A stretch of DNA of 64,000 bases from Phascolomyces articulosus (lineage: Eukaryota; Mucoromycota; Mucoromycetes; Mucorales; Lichtheimiaceae), in NCBI GenBank assembly GCA_025677815.1, contig JAIXMP010000023.1, positions 434,001 to 498,000 on the forward strand, read 5' to 3'. Shown here piece after piece: positions 1 to 10,128 of this stretch. The notes beneath the pieces were generated by a model that was given only the letters and a program-made list of their open reading frames with translations, was not told the DNA's origin and did no database searches. The first letter of the stretch is position 1. Every line of letters begins with the position of its first letter. A program made the translations under genes and the position numbers.

Positions 1-1566
1 CTTCGAATACAAATTATAAACCTGGTCACAAGTTTGAAGCTGGTCGACGTTTCCATGATATTGAAAACGTCTCGTATTTTTTCCCCAACGATGATGATGG
101 TTTGTGCTCAATTTTTATTATTATTCTGTTTATTGTAAACATTTTGAAATGCACACATTATCTTGTTGCCATCATTAATCTAAAAAAAAATTGGGTTTTT
201 TTTAATTTATTATTGAATTAGAAGTAGATCGTCTTCACCAACAACATTGGATTGTTCGTCACATTATGGGCGGGTGAGTAGTAGCTGTTTGCGATTGTGT
301 CGTTTTTAACACGATGTTAGTTATGATGGCTTTGTATGGTAATTCTAATATTATATGTAGAAATTATCAATCACCTATTGGGGAGGAACTCAAGAACGGT
401 ATCGTAGTGTTAGACTCTGGATGCGGTAAGCAGAAAGTGACCTTAATATCATTCTTTTGAATTTTCTTTATGTATATTCTTAATATCTATTATTTGTACA
501 TATATGTTAATTGCTATTTTATATACCAGGTCCCGGGACGTGGTCTCTAGACATGGGTGAAATGTATCCCAATTCTACGTTCCATGGCGTTGATGCGTAT
601 CCTGTTTTTCCAAGTGAAGTAAAGCCGAGAAACTGTCATTTTCAAACTTGTAATATCGCCGAAAAGCTACCATTCCCAGACAATCATTTTGATTTTATTC
701 ATCAAAGATTACTTATTTTTGGCCTCACGCGAACTAATTGGAGAGATGTACGTAATAATATTTTTGAGTCTTCGTCTATATTGTTCGAACTAATTAGTCT
801 TATATCATATAACGTTTAGGCAATCAATGAACTACTTCGTGTGTTGAAACCTGGTGGATGGTTGGAAATTCTTGAGGTAGGATAGCTGCTTTTATACCAG
901 TTAGTAAAAAGCGAGTGTTTATTAATATTCATCTATTTTTAAAATTTATAATAGTGTGATATCGAATTTCAAAATGAGGGACCAAAGCAACACAGAGTTA
1001 TGGATGCAAGTAAGTAAACCTTTTTTTTAGGATCGAAGTTACCATTGGAATGATAAGTAGGAGGCGTGATCATTAATTTTATACGTAATCATTTATTATT
1101 ATTTTACATCACAATAATTATACAGTTTTCCGAGCTTTTTCTAAAAAGGATATGAGCCCTACTATTGCTAGAGAACTAGGTCCCGATTATTTGCAACCAA
1201 CAGGGCAATTGGAAGTTCTAAATGATAAGCTTATATCATTCCCAATGAATCATGGAGGCAAGACTGGGTCATTATTCTGGTAAGTTCCAACATAATACAT
1301 TCAAAAAATTTGTAGCCGTACTTACCATTACTTATTCATTCACATTTTTAATATATGTATATACAACAATTATCTATTAATTATAAAGGAGTGATTTCCG
1401 TCAAGGTTGTGAAGCTTTGCATGCTTGGGTTCAAAAAGAAGATAAAGGATTTGAAGATCTTGAGGAATACAAGAGTTTCATGAGCGAATGTGCAGCAGAA
1501 TGTACGGAATATAAAACTAACATGCTTTGGCATTGTTATTCAGCTCAAAAGAAGCAAAGTATATAG
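1..1566 (+). CDS. SAM-dependent methyltransferase, 5' end outside window
   Basis: Exons: 1-99, 222-273, 361-425, 530-747, 820-876, 955-1009, 1126-1279, 1389-1566; the phases join cleanly to 291 visible residues, and the start lies before the window. The class I (Rossmann) methyltransferase signature is clear: motif I reads VLDSGCGPGTWSLDM across the third and fourth exons. It is followed by GVDAYPVFP, the motif IV region FDFIHQR, and the post-motif LLRVLKPGGWLEILE. The N-terminal segment GRRFHDIENVSYFFPND plus HWIVRHIMGG is common in fungal LaeA/UMTA-like and Methyltransf_25 proteins. The substrate cannot be inferred. Such genes form large families in fungi, and nothing adjacent suggests a metabolite cluster. 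I see no frame disruption in the visible part. Confidence 0.85.
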
Positions 1567-2430
1567 GTAGTGCATGTTAGATCAAAAGGTGCCAATTTCC
1601 TCATTTAACTCCTAGTAAACATATATAACTCCATTGATTGATCATAATATACCGTAATATAAAACAAAAAAAGCTATAGGTTTGTATTCCTAATTATTTA
1701 ACAACAGAACAATAAAAAATAATCCATGATTTTAGATAAAATACGTACATCGTGAATTTGAAAGTGCTTAACGTAAAGTTAGTGGTAGTATTAAACTATA
1801 ACCCTTGATTCGGGATGACAAGCAAATGGTACTGTGTAAAATATTCTGTTGGTAAAGATTTTTTAATGATTTATGGTGAATCTCATCTTAGACACCTTTT
1901 TATTACTTGTATGATACAATTGTTTTGAAATTGCTAATATTCAGCAGGACCTATCCATATATATATATATATATATTAATGACATAAGCATTCAGCAAAT
2001 ACATCAACTTTCGCTGCTTTACCGATTACTGTTAGTAGTAGCATGAATTAGTATAATATGAAAAAGTGTAACCGTTTTTGGACAAATAAAAGAACTAAGG
2101 GAGGAAGATAAACATTTTGCTGCTACGAACAATGAGAGAAAAATATATATTGTATATAAGGCATGTTATACATTTGCAACTTTGACAACACTACAACAAC
2201 GTAACAATTCGATTCAGAAGTACATAGCCTCAAGTAAAAATATTGTTTGTTTTATATTAACATTGGAATTTGAATGAATTTTAAAAGGGCAGCCAATGCC
2301 TCAACCACTTATTCTGATCACGTCGCGTTTTAGTAACCTCTAGTTCACCAACATCAGATAAATCCCACCATCGAATATACATTCTCTCCGTTGGTATTTT
2401 CAATAACAAAAGTTAAGTATTTGTTTTTAT

Positions 2431-3029
2431 GATTCACCATCTCTGGGTGAAGAAATTAAATTCATGTTTGAAAAACTAGATGGCATAGATATGTTGGAGC
2501 AGTTGCTCACAATTGAAATAATGAAGCGACAGAATCTCTAAACACATATGAGATACATTGTCCAATGGCAGAAGGAGCATTTGGGTAAATGGACTAGATT
2601 TTGGTGAAGCGTCAGCAATTAACCTGTAGATCCTGAAACAAAGGAGAGTTTAACATTTAATCAAAAACTACCAACTATTTGGGAAAGTAGTCAACAGCCA
2701 ACAATGGACGCAAAAAAAAGCAAAACAAAACAAAAAAGAATCGCAAATAAACGGCGAAGGTATGCAGAAATCATGACAAGTTTCTTATTAATAAAAATGA
2801 AGAAAAATGGTAGTACGGTTTGCAACATTTGTGAGTCAAATAAAAATGATTTACCCGATAATTTTTTGGTCATGCACATGCACTGATATAGTGCAGAGTA
2901 CACATCATTGAGTACCTATTTTAGGCAAGTCAACGAAAATTTGTCAAATGTTGCATTTCTCCTTCCCACATTGCCATTTCCTTTTTTGGGATATATTGGC
3001 GTAAGCCGAGGCTTCAAAAAGATTTTTTA
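2431..3029 (+). pseudogene. Possible decayed coding region, family unknown
   Basis: One plus-strand frame runs about 199 codons with only four internal stops (2539, 2605, 2620, 2884), where random AT-rich DNA would give more than ten. A candidate 45-nt intron (2585-2629, GTAAAT to TGTAG) fits the phase and would remove two of them. The segment has a basic stretch (KKSKTKQKRIANKRRR) followed by VCNICESNK, which looks like half a zinc finger. I do not recognise the family. It may be a dead gene, a transposon scrap, or chance. Confidence 0.3.
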
Positions 3030-3213
3030 GACAGTTGTAAACGCAAGATATACTTTCACGGAAGTGCTTTAGAACGCTGTTGACGTAAGATATTACCTTC
3101 GAAAACTATCGTTTATTGGAGGTTGAGACAATATAATAGAGAGTAATTACTAATTAAAATAAAGTTTCATACAGGAAATAAAGAATATTTCATGCGCATT
3201 TTTTTTAAAAAAG

Positions 3214-3223
3214 TATATAAATA
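3214..3223 (+). promoter_or_regulatory. TATA box of the aldo/keto reductase gene
   Basis: TATATAAATA lies about 75-85 bp before the ATG at 3298, a normal place for a fungal core promoter given a short leader. No other element was identified. Confidence 0.5.
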
Positions 3224-3297
3224 CCATCAGATAATAATGGGGAAAGAAAAATTACAAAGGATTACTGTTAATCATCTTATATAATCAAACAATTGCA

Positions 3298-4872
3298 ATG
3301 GTCGAATTTCGCGAACTTGGAAGAAATACACAAACCTTTGTCCAACCAATTGGCTTAGGTTGCATGGGGTAATGCTATATAATATTTTCTACTATCACTT
3401 TCTACAGCGTTTTTCTTGTTCACGCTGTTTTTCACTGGTAAATATCGATGGTAACTAACATTTTCTTTCTTCGTCCATATAATACATACTCTAGTATGAG
3501 TGAATTTTATGGTGAAGGAAATGAGCAAGAAAATCTCACTGTTTTAAACCGTGCAATCGAACTTGGGTAACTATTCTTACAGCTTCACAGTGGAATTTTA
3601 TTTATTTTATTAGATAAACTTCATGGAAATAGTTCATATGCTTATTTTTTACTATCACATTTACATCGAATAGATGCACTTTTTGGGATACAGCTGATGT
3701 TTATGGTCTTGGTGAAAATGAACGACTTCTTAGCAAGGTGTTGAAGGATAACCGTGACAAGATCTTTTTATGTACCAAGTTCTCTGGGGTTCGTGATGAA
3801 AAAACTGGTGAATTTCTTGGTATAAATGGAAAACCTGAATACGTCCGAGAAGCATGTGAAAAGAGTTTAAAGCGGCTTGGCGTCGATACTATTGATTTGT
3901 ATTATCAACATCGTATTGATAAAAACACGTAAGTTTTTTTTTAATACTATATTTCCAAAATATCTTGTATCATGCTTATTGTGATCAAGTTCAGTAACTA
4001 ATAAATCAAAAATTCTAATTATATGCAATATTATTATAATTATTATATTATATAGGCCTATTGAAGAGACCGTCAAGGCAATGGCAGAGCTTGTAAAGGA
4101 AGGTAAAGTTCGCTATCTTGGATTGTCTGAATGCAGCGCTGAAACCCTTCGTCGTGCACATAAGGTTCATCCTATCAGTGCTATTCAGGTATTACTAATA
4201 ATCAAATTGTTATATGTAGAATAATAAAAAATATCTCAAGATTATTATATATACGTATAGATTAATTTTTTCTTACGCTTTATACTTTTAGATGGAATAT
4301 TCCCCATGGAGTTTGGATATCGAATCAAACGGTGTACTTACTGCTGCTAGAGAACTTGGTGTCTCCATTGTTTGCTAGTAAGTAATTTTTTTATTCAGCA
4401 TGTATCTACATCACTCATCTACGCTTTCATATTATAATATTTTATTAACAATATTATCATATACTGCTTTTTCAAATTGGATACAAATAGTTCACCATTG
4501 GGTCGTGCCATGTTTACTGACGATGCAAAGCCAAGTACTGAGTTTGAAAGTAATGACTTCCGTCGCTACGTATCTCGATTTGAAGGTGAACATTTCGACA
4601 AGAACAAGGTGTTGGTTAATAAGATCAAGGGATTAGCCGCTAAAAAGGGTGTTCCTTTGAGTGAGTATGTGCTTGCATGGATTCTTGCTCAAGGCCCTGA
4701 ATTTATCATTATCCCTGGTACAAAACGTATCAAGTATTTGGAATCGAATTTCAAGGCTGGTGAAATCAAGTTGACCACAGAAGAGGTTGCAGAAATGAGA
4801 TCTTTATTACAAGACAATCAATTCAGCGGGCCGAGATATGACGGTGTCCAAGCTACATACTTGGATGAGTAA
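3298..4872 (+). CDS. Aldo/keto reductase (YakC/AKR13-like)
   Basis: Six exons (3298-3368, 3495-3566, 3674-3928, 4056-4188, 4292-4377, 4491-4872) give 332 aa, the usual single-barrel AKR length. The catalytic tetrad is visible: Asp and Tyr in [13 protein letters not shown], Lys in FLCTKFSG and His in LYYQHRID. The AKR signature [20 protein letters not shown] is intact, and the NADPH-binding end is represented by [14 protein letters not shown]. The product should be a cytosolic NADPH-dependent reductase of aldehydes or ketones. The YYQHRID form and overall pattern match the yeast/plant perakine reductase-like branch; the physiological substrate cannot be assigned. All introns are short with standard ends. 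Confidence 0.93.
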
Positions 4873-6071
4873 ATTATCATAATATACAATATGTACGTAC
4901 AAAGGTAAAACCCCTATTGAGTATGGATTGTTCCATTTATCTCTATACTGCTTTTAATAAAGGAAGATAAGAAATTCTTTACATTTATATTTTCCATTTT
5001 TTATGAAAGTTCCTAGGGGTAATTGTTTTTAGTTGTAAATAAATATCAACAGCAGGAGAGAAAGCAAATAAATAGTTGGAACTGCCTTACAAATATTACA
5101 ACCTCGTTGAAAAAACTACTCCGGAACCAGCAACAACGCTTAAAAATCATAATTATTAATATAAATGCTAGTATACTTTTTATAATAAAAAATTCCAGTA
5201 ATAATATATATAGTGCATTTAGTACAAACTGTGTTACTGTAGATACCTAAAATTATGCTTCATTTAAGGATTTCCATATATTACATATACACCATATGAT
5301 TAATAAATTTGGAAGAAAAGTTTATTCAACCCCCCTCGAGATGACGAAGCTATTTTAGATAGATACTCTCATCAATAGAGACGAATATTCTAGAATTTTA
5401 TCTGTATATTATATTATTGAACAATGCGAAATTTATAGACAATTTATACAATGCTTTAAGCAAACAGATGGTAAACATCTTGTTATTCATTAATAATAGT
5501 AATATCAAAATATTGATATCATTTATAATTTTAAAGGCGCAGCTGCAGTGTATTAAAATTTTCTATTTAAATAATGATTTCAATTTTCAGCTGACTACTA
5601 GTCAAAATTCAAACCAGATCAATCGATCTAAAAAAGGAGAGAGTGGCGAGTAAATTAAAAGCAATCTTTGGCAGAAATTACTAACATTATGAATGTGTGA
5701 TAATATGGGGGCGACATAGAAAAAGAACACAGCGGGGAAGGTGTCGTGAACAAATATATCACATTTGTTGACGGATGGATAGTAATATTTTTAGAGCTGT
5801 ATTATTTGGAAAGGGCTACCAATAGGGTTATAGCCAGAAATACCCAATTTGCGTTGTTACTTATACCATACTGTTTTCAAAGATTGGAATGATTGACTTG
5901 TGAAGGAATGTTAGTATTAACTGGTCTTATTTTCCGACTCAAATCCATTCATTTATTGTTAGAAAGGGAAACAAGTAAAGATACATCGTCTTTTTTTTTT
6001 TTTGTCGTTCCTTATCTCTCTCTTTCTCTCTCTCTTTTTTTTTTTAAAAAAAAACGTTTTCTCGTTTTAAA
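4873..6071. other. Intergenic region
   Basis: AT-rich, with short open frames near 5023-5250 and 5417-5653 that lack recognisable motifs and are probably chance. The last 70 bp is a pyrimidine-rich leader (a CTCT run and T tracts, 5990-6060) just before the next ATG. Confidence 0.5.
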
Positions 6072-7298
6072 ATGAAGCTTTTAGGAACTGCAATTATAAC
6101 TGGGGGTGCACTTGTATGTGCTTCAGGAGCTTCCATTCGTATGTAATACATTAGTAAAACCATGTGTAGAAAAAAAAACTATTTCCACATTCGAAAGAAT
6201 CTAAGATTTAACATGTTTATAGATCCCAGTTACGGTAAACGAGAAGAAGCTGTTAAAGTATATGAAGATGTTACCGAACCACCATTTGTTGCTGGAATTA
6301 TAGGTAAAGAGGAGCAACTACAAGTAGAGAATTCGAAAGACAATCAAGTAATTCAAGAAGACTCACAAGATGAAGAACAAGAAACTGATATACAAGAAGA
6401 TTCGCAAAAAGATACACTAGAAGATGATCTTCAAAATGAATCACAAGAAGACACACAAGAAATTGAAATTCAAAAAAATTCACGAGAAGACAATAGCGCT
6501 ACGGGTGATGGCCTTATGCAGTTTGATGGAGATGCTATTTTTGAAGACGATGAAGAAGAAGAGGATGATGAAGAGGATGATGAGATGGACGTACTTGACG
6601 ATGACAACAATGAAGAAGGGGTCTTGAAAAATAAACAAGGTCAAGTGAAGATTATGAGCAGTGATCATCATCATGATGAAGAAGAAGAAGAGGAGGAAGA
6701 GGAAGACGACGATGACCACGAAGGACGAAATAAACAACAATTTGGTGGTTTTTGGAGTAGTCCACAAGATTTTGAAAAGGATATACCTGAAAAGGCGGTT
6801 GATCAAAAAGAGGAAAAGAAGGGCAGCAATAAAAAAGAACAACATACCAATAATGGTGATAATTATAAAGACAAACAGCTACACCATGATGACGAAATTA
6901 AATCAGTACCATTGCCTAATTATCAAGGACAAAAGCATGATGAACAAGAAGATGTTTCGTCAATGAATACTGAAACAGCTCGTGTTAATAACGAGGATTT
7001 AGAAAAAGAAAATACTATGGTTAAATCTGCATCCATTTTACCATCAGATGCCACTTCTCCTGTAGTTTTAGAAACCCATACCATTCATTCTGCTTCTTCC
7101 TTACCTACCCCAGTATTCAACGCAGCAAGTGTTAGTACAAGCAACGGTAATAGTGTGTCACATCCGAGCGCTACAAGTTCTATACATTCTGCTTCTAATG
7201 CTTCAACTGTAGCTTCAGAAGCCTCTATGCTCAATCAATTATTTACACTACCTACCCTTTTAGCCATTACAGGAGCACTTGTATGGTTCCTTGCTTAA
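6072..7298 (+). CDS. Acidic secreted protein, probably GPI-anchored
   Basis: Two exons (6072-6138, 6223-7298) give 380 aa. I chose the ATG at 6072 because it supplies a signal peptide (MKLLGTAIITGGALVCASGA) that joins in phase to the long second exon. A conserved-looking segment follows (PSYGKREEAVKVYED, TEPPFVAGI), then a very acidic region rich in Glu/Asp/Gln with imperfect QEDSQ-type repeats and runs of more than ten acidic residues. A Ser/Thr-rich stretch follows, and the protein ends in a hydrophobic tail (LPTLLAITGALVWFLA) with nothing polar after it, the layout of a GPI signal. The likely location is the cell wall or plasma membrane. A tail-anchored organelle protein is the alternative. 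Function unknown. Confidence 0.8.
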
Positions 7299-7529
7299 AA
7301 AATAAATCCTCACTCTCCTATATCATTTGTATCAGCATTATTCCGGTAAATTAAAATAAAACCAACATCACCCTATTTTCTCCCTCTTCTTCCTTAATTC
7401 ATATTTCAATATATAAAAACATGATATTAGATTCTTGTATATTATGGTACAGAGGTAGTAAAAGGTGGTGTTACTACTACCTTGTTCTCATATCTTTTAC
7501 ACAAAAAAATAGACCATGTTTGTTACATA

Positions 7530-7855
7530 CAGGTTTTTTCCTAATGGTTGGCAGAGGGCTATTTTCAATTTGGCAGTGTGCTAATTTTCAGTTGGCGATG
7601 GGGGGTTTATCATTTGGCAGATGATCAAATCAGGTTGGCAGGAAATGTTTTTTACCTTGGCAGTGCGTTTTTTTCAATTTGGCAGTGGATTTTTTTTCAA
7701 TTTGGCAGTGAATTTTTTTTCAATTTGGCAGTGAATTTTTTTTCATTTGGCAACGCATTATTTTTCATTTGGCAACGCATTATTTTTCATTTGGCAATAA
7801 GGAAATATCAACTTGGCATTTTTATTTTTATTTTTATGAAGCTTGAAAACTATAG
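7530..7855 (+). repeat. Left terminal inverted repeat of the transposon
   Basis: 326 bp. It is built from roughly 20-23-bp units carrying TTTGGCAG/TTGGCAG separated by T-rich spacers, a pattern that suggests serial transposase binding sites. It contains two tandem copies of a 22-bp unit (CAACGCATTATTTTTCATTTGG), whereas the right repeat has one. A 136-aa open frame across it reflects the periodic repeat and is not taken as a gene. Confidence 0.92.
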
Positions 7856-7953
7856 TATATTGTGTCTAAACAACTTCAGAAATCAGGTTAACGTCCAAAT
7901 ACATTCATTGCTTACGCCAAGAAATTCTTACTATTTTTATTGCTTCCGGCGAA

Positions 7954-7960
7954 TATAAAG
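7954..7960 (+). promoter_or_regulatory. TATA box of the transposase gene
   Basis: TATAAAG about 50 bp before the chosen ATG at 8010, just inside the left inverted repeat, so the element carries its own promoter. Confidence 0.4.
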
Positions 7961-8009
7961 AAGTGAATCGTTGGAGTTTTTTTTTCTGTATCTTATTCAC
8001 ATTGTCACC

Positions 8010-9675
8010 ATGTTTGCAGATATATACACCCCTTCACTACGCTGCAACGAAAAAACTAATGATATGGAAGATGTAGAATATGATGATTTAAGTGCACAAC
8101 TACCTTTTGACCATGATGAGAATAATGGCATGACTGAAACTGATAAAACAGAAGCAGACGCAGCAATGGAAGAAGAAGTCGATCCTCAAGATATGCATCA
8201 CATTGTAACCAATGAATTTAATCAAAACGAAGATGGTATTCGCTGTCTTGTTTCCATGACTAGAACAGCAAACATGTCCGAAAAGGTATTATCTGACACT
8301 TTTTATCATAAATTAATTACTAACACAATGTACCTATGATTAGCATGAAGTACCTGATCAAATCCAAGAGGTTGAGTCTCAAGAAGAAATGCAACGAACC
8401 GAATCCAGTGCACCGCATAGTACGGAGAATAACAGGCAAAACAAGGTTGGATCTAACAAAGGAGTAGCCCCAAAAAAGAGAGGAAGGCCACGTAAGCATC
8501 CCCCAAAGGAAGTCAAGAATCCAAGAGGTATTGTATTGTGAACATTGGTCATAGAACCACACTTAGAGCGATTTGTTTTATTAATTTCTTTTATAATAGG
8601 CCCCTACAGAAAATACACTGATCAGTATATTGTTGAGCTTATCGACTTAATTCAAAATGTCACATTGTCTGTACCAGAAGCAGCCCGCCTCCATCGCATG
8701 CCGGAACGGTCAGCTTACAATTACTGGAATCGATTCTGCTCCAATGAACCCTATTTGCCCAGCCAGTTTAAAAAATCCAAAGGAACAACTCCTATTTTGA
8801 CAAGCGAGCATACTAAAGAACTTCAAAAGATGTACGATGACAATGCAGCTACAACTATTGCCCAAGCCCAAAATATTCTTTACAATAAATATAATATAAG
8901 CATTACAAAAAGTGGTTTACAAAAGCATTTGGTAAAGCATTGTGGGTTGACAATGAAAAAGCTTACAAGAATTTCTGAAGCACGAAACTCGGCACAAACG
9001 ATCAAGAAACGAATGAATTGGGTTCTTGAAGTCAACAAATCCAATATTGATTTTTCTACGTGTGTTTTTATTGACGAGGCTGGATTCAATTTACATATAA
9101 AACGTACATTTGGGCGCTCAAGACGGGGTGAACCAGCTAAAGTCCTTGTTCCGAGCCACCGTGGCGTGAATATATCGATCCTTGGTGCTATTGTTGCTGA
9201 GGGAGTTGTGAATCTCTCACTGAGAAAGCCGCAATCGGTGGTTGGATCTAAGAAGAAGCGTAAACTTAACGAAGGGAAGCAAGAGTTTACTGGGAAGATT
9301 GGTACAAGGGCGGTTCATTTTGTCCAGTTTTTGGAGACTGTAATGGATATTTTGGATAAAAACAATATGCCAGGAAAAACATTAGTATTGGATAATGCAA
9401 GCATCCATCATACCAACGACGTTAAAGAGTTAGTGGAGTCTCGTGGATTCAAGCTACTTTATCTACCTCCTTACTCACCTTTTTTGAATCCTATTGAAGA
9501 GTTCTGGTCTAAATTGAAGGCAGGCGTCAAACGGGAACTTCTAACAAAGGACGATTCTTTAACCCCACGCATCATGAACTCTGCTTACGATGTTACTGTC
9601 AATGATTGTAAAGGATGGATTAGGCACTCTATGTCCTTTTTCCCCCGATGTCTTAATAACGAGCAAATGCTATAG
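8010..9675 (+). CDS. DDE transposase with AT-hook (Tc1/mariner type)
   Basis: Three exons (8010-8285, 8344-8527, 8600-9675) give 511 aa. The start is the CACC-preceded ATG at 8010. The order is an acidic N-terminus; an AT-hook (PKKRGRPRKHPP, exon 2) for minor-groove binding; a helix-turn-helix region (SVPEAARLHRMPERSAYNYW); then the DDE catalytic core. First Asp is in VFIDEAGFN, second Asp in VLDNASIHH, Glu in YSPFLNPIEEFW. About 105 residues separate the two Asp and 34 separate the second Asp from the Glu, that is DD34E as in Tc1 relatives. It should cut the inverted repeats and insert at TA. All catalytic residues are present and there is no frameshift. The stop codon (9673-9675) lies inside the right inverted repeat. 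Confidence 0.93.
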
Positions 9676-9973
9676 TTTTCAAGCTTCATAAAAATAAAAA
9701 TAAAAATGCCAAGTTGATATTTCCTTATTGCCAAATGAAAAATAATGCGTTGCCAAATGAAAAAAAATTCACTGCCAAATTGAAAAAAAATTCACTGCCA
9801 AATTGAAAAAAAATCCACTGCCAAATTGAAAAAAACGCACTGCCAAGGTAAAAAACATTTCCTGCCAACCTGATTTGATCATCTGCCAAATGATAAACCC
9901 CCCATCGCCAACTGAAAATTAGCACACTGCCAAATTGAAAATAGCCCTCTGCCAACCATTAGGAAAAAACCTG
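9670..9973 (-). repeat. Right terminal inverted repeat of the transposon
   Basis: 304 bp, reverse complement of 7530-7855 minus one 22-bp unit. Its inner end overlaps the last codons and stop of the transposase gene, so the coding end is constrained by repeat sequence. Confidence 0.92.
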
Positions 9974-10128
9974 TATAATGAAATTCGCATTCCCGCTTTC
10001 CCTATTAAAAAGTTTCACTGTACTCCGCATGCACAATCCCTTTCATATGACAATATTTGAGAAGTTCTCTAAGTAAAATAATAATAATAATATAACGAGG
10101 AAAAGGAGAGCGTCGATATATATATAAT

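Larger units (their letters stand above)
1567..3297. other. Intergenic region with faint coding traces
   Basis: AT-rich, with an (AT)n run at 1957-1976 and no intact gene recognised. Two weak traces are present. On the minus strand, 2281-2409 stays open for about 42 codons, ending in WLRHWLPF before a stop. On the plus strand, the 2431-3029 frame has few stops and is listed separately. The reductase promoter occupies the last 100 bp or so. Confidence 0.5.
7530..9973 (+). mobile_element. Intact Tc1/mariner-superfamily DNA transposon, 2444 bp
   Basis: The element starts and ends CAGGTTTTTTCC...GGAAAAAACCTG and is flanked by TA on both sides (7528-7529 and 9974-9975), the target duplication expected of the superfamily. 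Long terminal inverted repeats (left 7530-7855, right 9670-9973) surround one intact three-exon transposase gene. By eye the repeats are identical except that the left one has one extra copy of a 22-bp unit. That identity and the undamaged gene suggest a recent, possibly still mobile insertion. It lies between the acidic-protein gene and MMM1, ending 155 bp before the MMM1 ATG. Confidence 0.93.

Noticed and set aside
6298..6966. Several open frames on both strands within the acidic-protein gene
   Set aside because: They are shadows of GAA/GAT-rich coding sequence; only the frame with the signal peptide and GPI-like tail makes sense.
7548..7958. Long open frame (136 codons) in the left inverted repeat and its twin (9725-9955, minus) in the right
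   Set aside because: Both are translations of the periodic TTTGGCAG repeat; they have no start context or domain, and the twin exists only because the arms are inverted copies.
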